Source: a virus
Strand: one strand, 5' to 3'
Length of the DNA stretch: 28,291 bases
IMG/VR virus record: IMGVR_UViG_3300015360_000156
Location: 1-28,291 of that record
Both the position numbers and the translations under genes were made by a program. The notes beneath the pieces were generated by a model. That model had not been told where the DNA came from. It saw nothing but the letters and a program-made list of their open reading frames with translations, and did not search any database. This document shows positions 15,361 through 23,578 of the stretch, in pieces; position 1 is the stretch's first letter; every line of letters starts with the position of its first letter.

Positions 15361-15765
15361 ATGGCCATCCAACCGAAAGAACTCTACTCCGCCGCGCAGA
15401 CCACTTCCTTCTCGTTGCGGATGCACCCCCATCCCGACGGCACCAAACCGGCCCTGTTTTTCGCAGGCACCGCGTTGCTGCCCGTAGGGACGCCGCTGGT
15501 CAAGGACTCCAGCGCCAGCCAACTGCGCGCGTGGGCTGACGCCGACACCACGACCAACGCCATCGTCGCGTTCGTCTACCCCCTCGCGGTCCAACTTGTG
15601 GCGGGTGCGGAAGTCATCCACACCGTGATGCTCAAGGGCACGCTGCACGTCGACGACATCCCCACTCCTGCCGCCCAGACTCGCGCCACCCTGCTCACCG
15701 CATTGGCCACCCAGACGGTCCTCAACTCATTCCTCATCGAGGGGGTCCAACAAGCGGGCGTCTGA
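15361..15765 (+). CDS. Capsid decoration protein
   Basis: A 134-residue protein between protease and major capsid genes, the usual place for head decoration proteins that stabilise expanded capsids. Family-like features are GTALLPVGTPLVKD (a 'Gt.L..Gtvl' strand pair near residue 40), then AIVAFVYPLAVQL and VMLKGTLHVDDIP strands, all in a compact beta-rich protein. GAGGAAC 6-12 bases before ATG gives a good ribosome binding site. Homology could not be tested, and a head-stabilising rather than receptor-binding role is inferred from position. Confidence 0.65.
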   Translation: MAIQPKELYSAAQTTSFSLRMHPHPDGTKPALFFAGTALLPVGTPLVKDSSASQLRAWADADTTTNAIVAFVYPLAVQLVAGAEVIHTVMLKGTLHVDDIPTPAAQTRATLLTALATQTVLNSFLIEGVQQAGV

Positions 15766-15786
15766 TAGCCTGCTGGACACAACAAA

Positions 15787-16905
15787 ATGCCGACACTCAT
15801 TCCCGCAAACCTTCGCACCACGGCTCTTACGCCCGTAGTGAACGAAGAGCCCCCGGTGCCGAATTTCTTGCGCACGCTGCTGTTCAGCCGGGCCTCGGAG
15901 GTCCTCCTGACCACCGAGCAGATCAAGATCGAGCGCCTCGTCAAGACGCGCCGGCTGGCCCCCTTCGTCACGCGCGGATCTGCTTCGCTGATGGTTGGAG
16001 GCATCACGGAAAAGGCAGAGTACGTTGATGGGCCTTACATCAGCATCAACACGCCGCTTGAGCCTTGGTCCTTGATCGGGGCCCCGACGGTCATGCAGAC
16101 GGAGCTGTACCCCAGCGACGACGCCATGAACCGCCAGATCCGTCGGCGCATCCGGCAAACGCTGGATGTACTCACCCAATCGGTGGATGACCGCGAGGAG
16201 TGGATGATTGCCCAGCTCCTCACCGGAACCATCTCCTACTCGTCGATTGGTAACGACGCCTTCACCATTACGTTTCCTCGCCCTGCGGCGAACAACGTCA
16301 CGTTGTCGGTATTCTGGGATCAAGCGGTGAGCGGTGGCCTCGTGGGCAACGGCATCCCCACGAACATCAAGAGCTTTCAGACCATCATCTTCAACGCGGT
16401 GCAACGCAACGCGACGGACGTGATCCTGGGTTCGGAGGCCACTACCCACTTCCAGAGTTCCCCGTACCTTCTGGACCAAGGCACCAAGCTGGTGTCGAAC
16501 AGCCTTCTGTCCTTCGGGCAGAACCAGTCGCTCGTCAGCCTGTTCCAGACGAGCGGTGCGCGCTACCTGGGCGACCTGTTCGGCATCCGGTTCTGGTCGT
16601 ACACCCGGACCTTCATCAACGATGCAGGTGTTGAAACCGCCTTCATCCGTCCCAAGTACGCTGAAGTGGTGACCGCCAACCTCTTCGACGAGAACGTCTT
16701 TTACTACGGCGCAATCGCCGACTGGGACAACATGCTCCGCAGTTCGGGCGGCATCCGGAGCGCGGGCCTGGCCCCGACCCGGCGCTTCGCCAAGGCGGAG
16801 TTGCTCAAGGACCCGAGCGTGTACAAGGCGATGCTCCAGACCGCGCCTCTCCCCGTGGCCCGCCGGGCCAACGCCTACCTATCCGCAAAGGTCGTCTCAG
16901 GCTGA
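15787..16905 (+). CDS. Major capsid protein (E-family)
   Basis: A 372-residue protein, close to the length of the Phage_cap_E (lambda gpE-like) family, that builds the icosahedral shell. Diagnostic segments are KTRRLAPFV near residue 57-61, the ISINTPLEPW region, RRRIRQTLDVL helix, DRLEW-like DDREEWMIAQLL segment, and the C-terminal run LFDENVFYYGAIADWDN...GGIRSAG followed by APLPVARRANAYLSAKV. These are the classical conserved blocks of this family. It lies 21 bases after the decoration gene, and is followed by a strong intrinsic terminator, consistent with the need for very high expression from this unit. Confidence 0.9.
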   Translation: MPTLIPANLRTTALTPVVNEEPPVPNFLRTLLFSRASEVLLTTEQIKIERLVKTRRLAPFVTRGSASLMVGGITEKAEYVDGPYISINTPLEPWSLIGAPTVMQTELYPSDDAMNRQIRRRIRQTLDVLTQSVDDREEWMIAQLLTGTISYSSIGNDAFTITFPRPAANNVTLSVFWDQAVSGGLVGNGIPTNIKSFQTIIFNAVQRNATDVILGSEATTHFQSSPYLLDQGTKLVSNSLLSFGQNQSLVSLFQTSGARYLGDLFGIRFWSYTRTFINDAGVETAFIRPKYAEVVTANLFDENVFYYGAIADWDNMLRSSGGIRSAGLAPTRRFAKAELLKDPSVYKAMLQTAPLPVARRANAYLSAKVVSG

Positions 16906-16918
16906 TGCCCACAACCTC

Positions 16919-16933
16919 CGGTTTTTCAAACCG
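16919..16933 (+). other. Small hairpin between the capsid gene and its terminator
   Basis: CGGTTT at 16919-16924 and AAACCG at 16928-16933 form a perfect 6-bp stem with a TTC loop. There is no T-tract after it. It may protect the 3' end of the capsid mRNA or simply be an ancillary hairpin. Confidence 0.4.
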
Positions 16934-16962
16934 ACGCTAGCTTCCACAGGCTGGGACAACCT

Positions 16963-17000
16963 AGACCCCGACGAGCCCCCTCGCCGGGGTCTTTTTCTTT
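16963..17000 (+). terminator. Rho-independent terminator after the major capsid gene
   Basis: An 8-bp perfect stem (16963-16970 with 16985-16992) continues after one mismatch into four more pairs (CGAG/CTCG) and a CCCC loop. A T-rich tail starts at 16992 (TTTTTCTTTT). The stem is very GC-rich, so it should be strong. The rest of the gap, 17001-17068, has a purine patch (TTGGAGGTACAAGAG) and then a C-rich leader, with no clear promoter. Confidence 0.9.
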
Positions 17001-17068
17001 TGCCTCCGGATCGGGTTGGAGGTACAAGAGAAGCCCCTGAAACCCCTTCCCCCAACCCCACACCCCCA

Positions 17069-17500
17069 ATGACAAAGTACTTCATCATGCCCGGGCACTC
17101 CATCCTGCACCAGAGCGAGGTTCTGGCGGCAGGGACGGTGATCTCCGAGGACATCACGTCCAAGAAAAACCTTGCCGACATGCTCGAACAAGGGCGCATC
17201 GGGGTGTACTCCGAGCACGAGGAGGTCCGCAGCAAAGTGCAATCCGCACGCGACAACGAAGCGGCGTTGACTGGCACCGACCCTGCAAGCAAGCAGGCCA
17301 AAGCCAAAGACCAAGCCTCCAAGAAGCCCAAGGCCAAGAGCCCGTGGCAGCACAACCCCCAGGGCCTCGCGGACCGCTCGCTGGCCGAAATGCAGGCGAT
17401 CATCAAGGGGCAGATGGCCTCGCAAGGCGTCGTAGAATACGACCTGCCCGCCACCCACGAAGAAGCGGTTTCCATCCTTTCGGCCGACTACCAGGACTGA
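17069..17500 (+). CDS. Putative head completion/neck protein with a HeH-like C-terminus
   Basis: A 143-residue protein. The N-terminal part (about 1-50, MTKYFIMPGHSILHQSEVLAAGTVI) is beta-rich and folded. The middle (about 65-90) is a Lys/Ala/Gln-rich linker. The end carries SPWQHNPQGLADRSLAEMQAII and then ATHEEAVSILSADYQD, which resembles the helix-extended-loop-helix pattern (W-x-x-x-P-x-x-L...EA...L) found at the end of small phage head proteins. Position straight after the capsid gene fits a head-neck accessory, similar to lambda FI or a head-fibre protein, but the exact role is unproven. An in-frame start at 17000 is rejected, since it adds Pro-rich residues read from the leader. The C-rich leader has no Shine-Dalgarno. 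Confidence 0.6.
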   Translation: MTKYFIMPGHSILHQSEVLAAGTVISEDITSKKNLADMLEQGRIGVYSEHEEVRSKVQSARDNEAALTGTDPASKQAKAKDQASKKPKAKSPWQHNPQGLADRSLAEMQAIIKGQMASQGVVEYDLPATHEEAVSILSADYQD

Positions 17501-17506
17501 TTTCCC

Positions 17507-19357
17507 ATGCCCCTACCCCCCGGACTCAACACGTTTCAGATCGCTGGCATTTTGGCCAACTACGCGTCGAGCGCGGGGGAAGCGGTGAAGAACCTGGCCA
17601 TCAAGGCGGTGTCGTCCTGGCAGGGGCAGCCGATCCCCGAGCACGACCTCAACCTGGCCTTGGCGAATGCCTTGGCCTTGCTGGACACCGCGCGGACGTG
17701 GGTTAGCCACTGCCACGAATCCGCCATTGCGGGCCTAGCCCCGCCGCAGAAGCAAGAGCGGCTCGTTGGCATGAACGTGAGTGCCATCGTGAACTATGGC
17801 AACAACGTCTGCTTCAGCGACGTCATGCGCATGCACGATGCGTGGATCAGCCAGGGCAACGGGCCTTCAGGGCTCGGCAAAGCAGGCGCTTGGGACGACA
17901 CCACGAACCCCATCGCGATCAACTCCGAGGGCTACCCCACGGTGCTCGGACCGACGACCGATGGTCCCTACCAGCAGGTCGCGTTGACACTGCTCATGCA
18001 CGACTCCAACGGGGGCTTCCCCGCAGGCGCATACACCCTACTCTGGGAGGGCGCTGCGACGTGGGCTATCCGCCAAGGGGGCGGAGTGCTTTCCAACACC
18101 ACGCCCGGCCGGGCGGTGTTGACTCTCGCCGAGCCTATCAACGGAGGCATCGGTCTGGCGCTGACCAGCATGGACCCCGCCAACCCCCTGCGCAATCTCC
18201 GGCTGATCCTGCCGGGCATGGAGTTCACCTACCAGACCCAGCCCTTCAACCCGGCGTGGCTGGCGATGAACGCGCCGTTCTCGTGGTTGCGCACCATGGA
18301 CTGGCAGCGGACGAACAACTCGCCGTTGACCCACTGGGCGGACAGCGAGTCCGAAACCCGGCTGGGGTACGGGACCGCGAAGGGTGTCCCGCCCAAGTTC
18401 CTGGTGGACCTCTCCAAGGCCACGGGCAAGCCGGTGTGGGTCTGCATCCCCCACCTCGCCACAGACGCGTACGTCACGAGCTTTGCGACGTACTTGCGCG
18501 ACGGCAACCCCGGAGCGCGGTGGATGGTCGAGTACACCAACGAGTGTTGGAACGGCCAGTTTCAGCAGGCGCAGTATGCGGTAGCTCAGGCCCAAGCGGC
18601 GGGTATCCCAGGCCCCGAGTTCACGGCCAGCCAGAACTGGTACGCTCGCCGCGCGCGCCAAGTGTTTCAGATCTTTTCCGTGGTCTTCGGGCAAGGGTAC
18701 GCGTCCCAAATCGAGCGCGTCCTTTCGGGCCAGAACACGGGCGCCGAGTCGGCAAATATGATCCTGCCGTTCGAGTCCGCCCACCTGAGTGCCACGCACT
18801 GGTCAACGGCCCCCTACTTCGGGTCGTTCCTAATCAACGAGGCGAGTTGGGCGGCCACCTTGGCTAACCTCTCGGCGGCACAGGTCGTGGAGCAGTGCAG
18901 AGCGCAGGTCGCGGGCACCGCTGGCGGCAACCTGCCTGGGGTGGTAGCAGCCAGCGCAGCCGCGGCCGCCACCTACAACTTGAAGTACGTCACCTACGAG
19001 GGGGGCAACCATGCCTTCAACCTCGTGGGCCAGGCGGCCAACCTGGAACTCACGGCGCTGCTCACCGCTGCCGATAGCATGGGGACGATGGGGAACTGCT
19101 ATACGGAGTACCTCCAGATGCTGGACGACAACGGGTGTACAGCCCTGACCCACTACCACGACTGTCAGAAGTCAAGCAACTTCGGGTCGTGGGGAGCGAA
19201 AAGGTACATCACGCAGACAGATGCCGTGAAGTACAACGCCTTGGTGGGATGGGTGCAGCAATCGTTCAGCGCGCAGACGGCTGCGCTGTACCATGACAGC
19301 CAAAACGCCCGCACCACGGGCATGGAAGCGTTCATCCGCAGGACCCGCAACGTTTGA
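17507..19357 (+). CDS. Virion-associated glycoside hydrolase (GH-A clan-like)
   Basis: A 616-residue protein. Residues about 1-80 form a helical structural region unlike any enzyme (probable virion anchor). Residues about 85-590 look like a TIM-barrel glycosidase: a MNVSAIVNYGNNVCFSDVM first strand, a beta-rich insert about 160-250, FSWLRTMDWQRTNNSPL, GVPPKFLVDLSKATGKPVW, PHLATDAYVTSFATYL, and VEYTNECWN with N345-E346 as the likely acid/base. Then KYVTYEGG follows with E498 as the likely nucleophile. This pair of glutamates on strands 4 and 7 is the hallmark of GH-A enzymes, and YEGG matches a family of bacterial extracellular glycosidases. No signal peptide is present, as expected for a virion enzyme. 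It probably attacks host capsule or exopolysaccharide. Location between capsid and tail-tube genes is unusual for such an enzyme. The substrate is unknown. Confidence 0.75.
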   Translation: MPLPPGLNTFQIAGILANYASSAGEAVKNLAIKAVSSWQGQPIPEHDLNLALANALALLDTARTWVSHCHESAIAGLAPPQKQERLVGMNVSAIVNYGNNVCFSDVMRMHDAWISQGNGPSGLGKAGAWDDTTNPIAINSEGYPTVLGPTTDGPYQQVALTLLMHDSNGGFPAGAYTLLWEGAATWAIRQGGGVLSNTTPGRAVLTLAEPINGGIGLALTSMDPANPLRNLRLILPGMEFTYQTQPFNPAWLAMNAPFSWLRTMDWQRTNNSPLTHWADSESETRLGYGTAKGVPPKFLVDLSKATGKPVWVCIPHLATDAYVTSFATYLRDGNPGARWMVEYTNECWNGQFQQAQYAVAQAQAAGIPGPEFTASQNWYARRARQVFQIFSVVFGQGYASQIERVLSGQNTGAESANMILPFESAHLSATHWSTAPYFGSFLINEASWAATLANLSAAQVVEQCRAQVAGTAGGNLPGVVAASAAAAATYNLKYVTYEGGNHAFNLVGQAANLELTALLTAADSMGTMGNCYTEYLQMLDDNGCTALTHYHDCQKSSNFGSWGAKRYITQTDAVKYNALVGWVQQSFSAQTAALYHDSQNARTTGMEAFIRRTRNV

Positions 19358-19899
19358 ACCTACCCGTCTTCCAGACGCTCGAGGAACTCCGGTCGGGCTT
19401 GCGCTTGTCCGGGATCGAAGGCAAGGAAACGGACGCCCATGCGATCCTGTCCAACGCCATCGGCATCGCCAAAGCGCGGCTCGCAAGCTACCTCGGCGTC
19501 CCGCGCGTCGTGGAGCTTGCGGCCATGACCCCCGACCCCGCGGGGTTGTCCGAGGGGGGCATTCTGCGCTCCTTGGCTGCGATCCAGGAGGGCAGGCTCG
19601 TGCGCATCGAGATCCTCAAGACGCTGCCGGTGATGCTCTTGGACACATCTCCTGCCGCGCGCAGCGCATGGAACCAGGAATCGATCCTCAAGACGCCTGA
19701 CCTGTGGACGCTCATTGAAGACCTGGAGCGCGAGGTCTTCGGCAACTGGTCTCTACTGGCGGGCTCTGAGGTGCTGGGAGTGCCCGTGCCCGCCTACCGC
19801 TCCGCAGTCATCGGTCGCCTCAAGGGCTCTCCGCCCTACACTGCGGGCGATTCGCTTCTCCCCTTCTGGCCCTACATCTCCTCCGAGCCCCCCGTATGA
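19354..19899 (+). CDS. Putative head-tail connector protein
   Basis: A 181-residue protein starting with TTG at 19354 in a TTGA overlap with the glycosidase stop. GCAGGA about 10 bases upstream is a plausible ribosome binding site. It is mainly helical: FQTLEELRSGL, AHAILSNAIGIAKARLASYLG, GILRSLAAIQEGRLVRIEILKTLPVMLL, LWTLIEDLEREVFGNW. The helix ending AKARLASYLG resembles the first helices of gp36/DUF1320- or gp6-like connectors that plug the portal ring. The genomic slot (head-neck) agrees. The sequence match is too loose to choose between adaptor and other neck proteins. Confidence 0.45.
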   Translation: MNLPVFQTLEELRSGLRLSGIEGKETDAHAILSNAIGIAKARLASYLGVPRVVELAAMTPDPAGLSEGGILRSLAAIQEGRLVRIEILKTLPVMLLDTSPAARSAWNQESILKTPDLWTLIEDLEREVFGNWSLLAGSEVLGVPVPAYRSAVIGRLKGSPPYTAGDSLLPFWPYISSEPPV

Positions 19900-20339
19900 A
19901 CCGCTGGTACCCCACTGGCCTGATTGGAGTGCTCGAGAGCACCACAAGCCTCCAAGGCGACGTGCGCGCTGCCCTGGTGACAGCGGGCACGGTCTACAAC
20001 AGCACGCACACGGCGATGGCGGACCTGGCTTCGTCCGAGCTGCTGGCGACCAACTACGTGCGGGCGCAAACCGCGCTTGAGGTCGGCGTGCTCGGCAACT
20101 TCGTGTCCGTGTTCTTGTCTGCTCCCGCGGTGTGGGCAACACTGGGAGGGGCGACCAACTCCAACATCGGCGCGGTGGTGTTCTTCCTGCGCACGGGCTC
20201 GAATGACACCTTGAACCCCCTGCTGTTTTGGATCGACCAGACCCAGGGCTACCCCAACTTCCCGCTCTTGTCTGACGGGGCGGATTTCACTCTCAAAGCC
20301 CCCCTGTCCGCGGGCGGCCTGATCCGCGCGCCGTACTAA
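19896..20339 (+). CDS. Virion structural protein, neck or appendage
   Basis: A 147-residue protein starting by ATGA overlap. The pattern VYNSTHTAMADLASSELLATNY followed by beta-strands (GAVVFFLRTGS, PLLFWIDQTQGYPNFPLLSDGADFTL) resembles a widespread family of small phage structural proteins (an 'LV...Y.fn.ahtvl.di' N-terminus, then an FFl.tg and l....d.. C-terminus) that are often found near tail and neck genes. The function is unknown. It probably joins head, connector or an appendage. The stop is one base before the next start (TAAC-ATG), so co-translation is likely. Confidence 0.55.
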   Translation: MNRWYPTGLIGVLESTTSLQGDVRAALVTAGTVYNSTHTAMADLASSELLATNYVRAQTALEVGVLGNFVSVFLSAPAVWATLGGATNSNIGAVVFFLRTGSNDTLNPLLFWIDQTQGYPNFPLLSDGADFTLKAPLSAGGLIRAPY

Positions 20340-20340
20340 C

Positions 20341-21210
20341 ATGCCGCTCACTGCTGTCAACCTCGGCGCGTTCCCGGACGACGGTTCGGGCGACGCCCTC
20401 CGCACAGGCGGAGCGATCATCAATGCCAACTTTGACTTGCTGGGGGCGAAGGCGGTCATCTTCGCCAGCACGTTGGATCTCAGCGGTGGCGTGCGTCTCC
20501 AGCCGGAGACCACGCTTGTGGGCACGCTCAACATCGCACTGCCGGGCGCTCTTGAGCCTGGTGCGCGGTGCATCATGCGGCTGCGCGCGGGTCTCATCAC
20601 CTTGCCGCCCCGGTGCATCCTGATTCGGGGCAACTACATGCCCGACAGGCTGAACACCATCGTCTTCGAAGCGCTCGAGGGTAACTCGGCCGCGAACGGT
20701 ACGGTGACGTGCTCGATCTTCTCCAGCGTGCCCACGACGGTCACGGGTCTCTACTACAGGCAGGACGCGACGACGCAAGCCAACCTGTGGGGCGATTGGG
20801 GTTTGTTCATCAACACGCCTGCGGCAACCCCCGCAACGGCAGCGCAGTATTCGAGGCTGAACTTGCTCGAAGCCCAGGGGCGCGCGTCAGACAAGCACTT
20901 TTACTTCCGCCTCAAGTACGCCGACGGCACCAACATCGAGTGGCGGCAGTGGAGCAACCCGCTGAACCACTACAGCAAGGTGCTCGGCTACACGCCCATC
21001 CTGGGCACGGGGCAGATCGCGGGCTTTGGGGGCTTGAGCCGATCGCCCAGCCCCTTCCTCTACATGACAGCGCTCCCCGGAGTGGCGGACGGCAACGTCG
21101 TGTTGCGAGGAACCTTGGGCGGCACCAAGTTCGAGCTACCCGGAAGTGAGGGGCAGCCCGGGTTGACCCTTGCCAACAAGCTGGCCGAGCTTTCAATCTT
21201 CACGCCATGA
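20341..21210 (+). CDS. Fibre-like virion protein
   Basis: A 289-residue protein whose N-terminus, AVNLGAFPDDGSGDALRTGG followed by AIINANFDLLG, is the conserved 'NxGxxxNDGxGDxLRxAxxxINxNF' signature that begins many phage tail fibre and tail-associated proteins. The rest is beta-rich with a TVTGLYYRQD...GDWGLFINT segment and an ending that is Gly/Leu-rich. It ends in an ATGA overlap with the esterase gene, and the two probably form one appendage. It lacks a recognisable enzyme domain or chaperone region. The sequence cannot tell which part of the particle carries it. Confidence 0.6.
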   Translation: MPLTAVNLGAFPDDGSGDALRTGGAIINANFDLLGAKAVIFASTLDLSGGVRLQPETTLVGTLNIALPGALEPGARCIMRLRAGLITLPPRCILIRGNYMPDRLNTIVFEALEGNSAANGTVTCSIFSSVPTTVTGLYYRQDATTQANLWGDWGLFINTPAATPATAAQYSRLNLLEAQGRASDKHFYFRLKYADGTNIEWRQWSNPLNHYSKVLGYTPILGTGQIAGFGGLSRSPSPFLYMTALPGVADGNVVLRGTLGGTKFELPGSEGQPGLTLANKLAELSIFTP

Positions 21211-23018
21211 CCGACTCAACCCAGTTTCTAGGACTGGCCTCCGGCCTGCCCTTCGACACCCAAGAGATTCGGGGTGCGATGCTCGCGCCGTACGAGTTCG
21301 AAATGTGGCTGTGCGGCGGGCAGTCCAACTCCGCCGGGGCCCAGCTCCCCACGGTTGCTGAGATGCTGCCGGGGGGCAACTTCGCCCCGGTACCCAACCT
21401 GTTCATGGTTGAGGGAGAGGGCACCATCGTTGGCGCTCGAGCGGGGCACCACTTCGGGCCCATCCCCGGCGGCAACTTCTCGATAGGTGGGGTGAGTGCG
21501 TTCTGGGAGTTCTGCCGCTTGCGAGCGCAGATGTACCCTGAGCGAAAGATTTTGATGTGCTCGGCTGCGCTCGGGGGCACCAAGCTCGTCAACGCCCAGT
21601 GGGACGTTCCGCCCGCGACCTTGGGCGCCAACATCGCGAAGCTGCGGGGGATGCTTTCAACGGTCCTCAACAACTCGACAATCAAGGTCCACGTAGGTGG
21701 CGTGTGGTGGCAAGGGCACGAGTCGGATGGTTTCGCAGGCGAAACCAAGGCGACCTATAAGGCGCGTTACCTGGCCATGCGCACGTACCTGATTGACGGC
21801 CTCTCGGACGTATCCGGGCCGCTGGACGATCGCCCCTGGATGCTGGCCAGCTTCCACGACGATTGGATCGCCAACGGCGTTGCGCCGAACATCCTTGCCC
21901 CCGTCGACCCGGGTGTTCCCGCCGCGAACATGCGTGTGATCCACGAAGCGATCACCGAGATGTGCAGGGAGCAGACGAACTTCTATTACGTGCCGAGCAA
22001 CGGCCTCGTGCTGTTCGACACGATTCACTGGGACGCAGTTTCACAACGGCGCCTTGGCCGCAGGCTGTTCCGCGCGGTCAACCGCGCCCAGGCCGAGCTG
22101 CGTGGCAACCTGGAGTTTCGCGGGACTTGGGCCCCCAACGGGAACACGCCCCCGTCCTTCCCCGCCAACGCGCGCAAGGGGGACTTCTACACCGCGACCG
22201 CCCAGACGCTCGCGGGCTTGCCTGTGGACGGGTTAGAGGTCCTCGCCGGCGACATCCTCCTCGCCCTCGTGGACAACCCGCGCACCGACCTGTACGCAAA
22301 CCAGTGGCTTAAGATCCGGACCAGCAACGTCGAGTTCACGAGCAAGACGCTGGTTTCCGCAGGCGCCTTCCAAGTCAACCTCCAAAACACGGCACTGTTC
22401 GGCGGCCTTGGGACCTTCGCAGGCTACGGCATCCTGGACGTCATCTCCCCGTCTCATACATGGGCGCACGCTTTCGGCCGCTCGCTCGGGGCGGGCCTCC
22501 TTTTCGGGGCGAGCAACTACCCGACGGGCACCGACGCTTGGACGGTTTTTGCCCTGCGCGCCGGGGTCTTCCAGATGATTATGGACCTCCAAGCCTCGCC
22601 GGCGGGAGATCCTACGTACCGCATGCTGGTCCACCACACAGCCAGCGGGGCAGCGTTCACGCTGTTCAGCGCGGACAAGAACAACATCGAAGCGACCTTC
22701 AACCAAGCGGGCTGGGCTGCGGGGTTGCAGGTCTCCCGCGCGTCAGACACCTTCCCCACTTTCCTGCGTGGGCGCGCCAAGGTCGACATCGCTACCGACA
22801 ACACCACGAACCGCACGACCGTGCGCACCAATCCCACGAACGTGGAGGTCCACTCGGGCGCCACGGGGGGCGACGGCACCAAGATCGCGACCGTGCTTTC
22901 CAACGGGGACATGGAGCTGCACGTAGTAGGCCGGGGCATCATCCTCGCCTCGCCAGACGGCACCCGGTACAAGGCCACTATGGTTAATGGCGGCACCTGG
23001 GCAATCGCTCCGGCCTGA
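21207..23018 (+). CDS. Sialate O-acetylesterase-like (SGNH/CE6) virion protein
   Basis: A 603-residue protein starting in an ATGA overlap with the fibre-like gene. Residues about 28-300 form an SGNH hydrolase of the SASA/CE6 type: CGGQSNSAG with S40 as nucleophile, then GGTKL, then VGGVWWQGHESD (168-174) at the place of the usual WxQGExD motif, and D271-x2-H274 in FDTIHWD. The motif has an extra His before the Glu (QGHESD instead of QGESD). Such enzymes remove O-acetyl groups from polysaccharides. About 305-400 has a GTWAPNGNTPPSFPANARKG... segment typical of fibre attachment regions, and the rest is beta-rich and ends in IILASPDGTRYKATMVNGGTW. Together with the glycosidase gene it suggests a host with acetylated surface polysaccharide. 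It is followed by the second copy of the AT-rich element. Confidence 0.8.
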   Translation: MTDSTQFLGLASGLPFDTQEIRGAMLAPYEFEMWLCGGQSNSAGAQLPTVAEMLPGGNFAPVPNLFMVEGEGTIVGARAGHHFGPIPGGNFSIGGVSAFWEFCRLRAQMYPERKILMCSAALGGTKLVNAQWDVPPATLGANIAKLRGMLSTVLNNSTIKVHVGGVWWQGHESDGFAGETKATYKARYLAMRTYLIDGLSDVSGPLDDRPWMLASFHDDWIANGVAPNILAPVDPGVPAANMRVIHEAITEMCREQTNFYYVPSNGLVLFDTIHWDAVSQRRLGRRLFRAVNRAQAELRGNLEFRGTWAPNGNTPPSFPANARKGDFYTATAQTLAGLPVDGLEVLAGDILLALVDNPRTDLYANQWLKIRTSNVEFTSKTLVSAGAFQVNLQNTALFGGLGTFAGYGILDVISPSHTWAHAFGRSLGAGLLFGASNYPTGTDAWTVFALRAGVFQMIMDLQASPAGDPTYRMLVHHTASGAAFTLFSADKNNIEATFNQAGWAAGLQVSRASDTFPTFLRGRAKVDIATDNTTNRTTVRTNPTNVEVHSGATGGDGTKIATVLSNGDMELHVVGRGIILASPDGTRYKATMVNGGTWAIAPA

Positions 23019-23030
23019 TTGTAGATAAAA
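23019..23030 (+). promoter_or_regulatory. AT-rich element TTGTAGATAAAA, copy 2 (candidate late promoter)
   Basis: Identical to 14225-14236. It begins directly after the esterase stop and lies 32 bases before the next ATG. The gap continues with CACGTG at 23037-23042 and a C-rich leader. It heads the unit with the tail completion candidate and tail tube gene, which ends at the terminator at 24516. Confidence 0.5.
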
Positions 23031-23062
23031 GACTGCCACGTGCTTGTTCCCCCTACCCCCCG

Positions 23063-23575
23063 ATGCCTACACTGATCCTCAGCCCGCTCGCCACCTCCTT
23101 GGAGGTACTGCCGCCCTCTCTCGTGGGTGGGCAGGGGATCGAGACGACCTACGAGCTGATCCACAACGCTCTTTCCACTATCATCGCTTCGGTGCCCTTC
23201 TACGTTTTGGAGACGCAGGCCAACGGCAACGTGCGGGTGGGGCCCGAAACATCCCAACCCACGGTCTACTACAACGAGATCGCCTCGGCTTTCGGGCCCT
23301 CCCGAAACAGGACCTCGTTGATGCGCGAGCCCATCGTACGCCAGTGGCAGATTCTCCTCGAGTTCGCCACACGCGTCACCATCGAGCCCCTTGAGCTGGC
23401 CTTGTGCTTGAGGGTGCCCACGATCCCAGGCATCGCATCCATCAAGAGCAGCCCGCTGTTTGTCCAGATCGTGAAGTCCGAAGTCGAGCATCCCCGCGAA
23501 GAGCAATCCCCCCAAGGAACCTTCGCTCGCGTCCTAGTCGAAGTTTCCTCCGCCCGTTCCGCGAACCCCGTATAA
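23063..23575 (+). CDS. Putative tail completion/terminator protein
   Basis: A 170-residue protein directly upstream of the tail tube gene, the usual slot for the tail terminator that caps the tail tube before joining to the head. It begins LILSPLATSLEVLPPS and has a DNA-free globular look with helices (TTYELIHNALSTIIASV) and beta-strands (RQWQILLEFATRVTIEPLEL, FARVLVEVSS). Its length is in the range for gpU-like or gp17-like proteins. No decisive motif is visible, and the call relies on position. The leader is C-rich with no Shine-Dalgarno. Confidence 0.4.
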   Translation: MPTLILSPLATSLEVLPPSLVGGQGIETTYELIHNALSTIIASVPFYVLETQANGNVRVGPETSQPTVYYNEIASAFGPSRNRTSLMREPIVRQWQILLEFATRVTIEPLELALCLRVPTIPGIASIKSSPLFVQIVKSEVEHPREEQSPQGTFARVLVEVSSARSANPV

Positions 23576-23578
23576 CCC

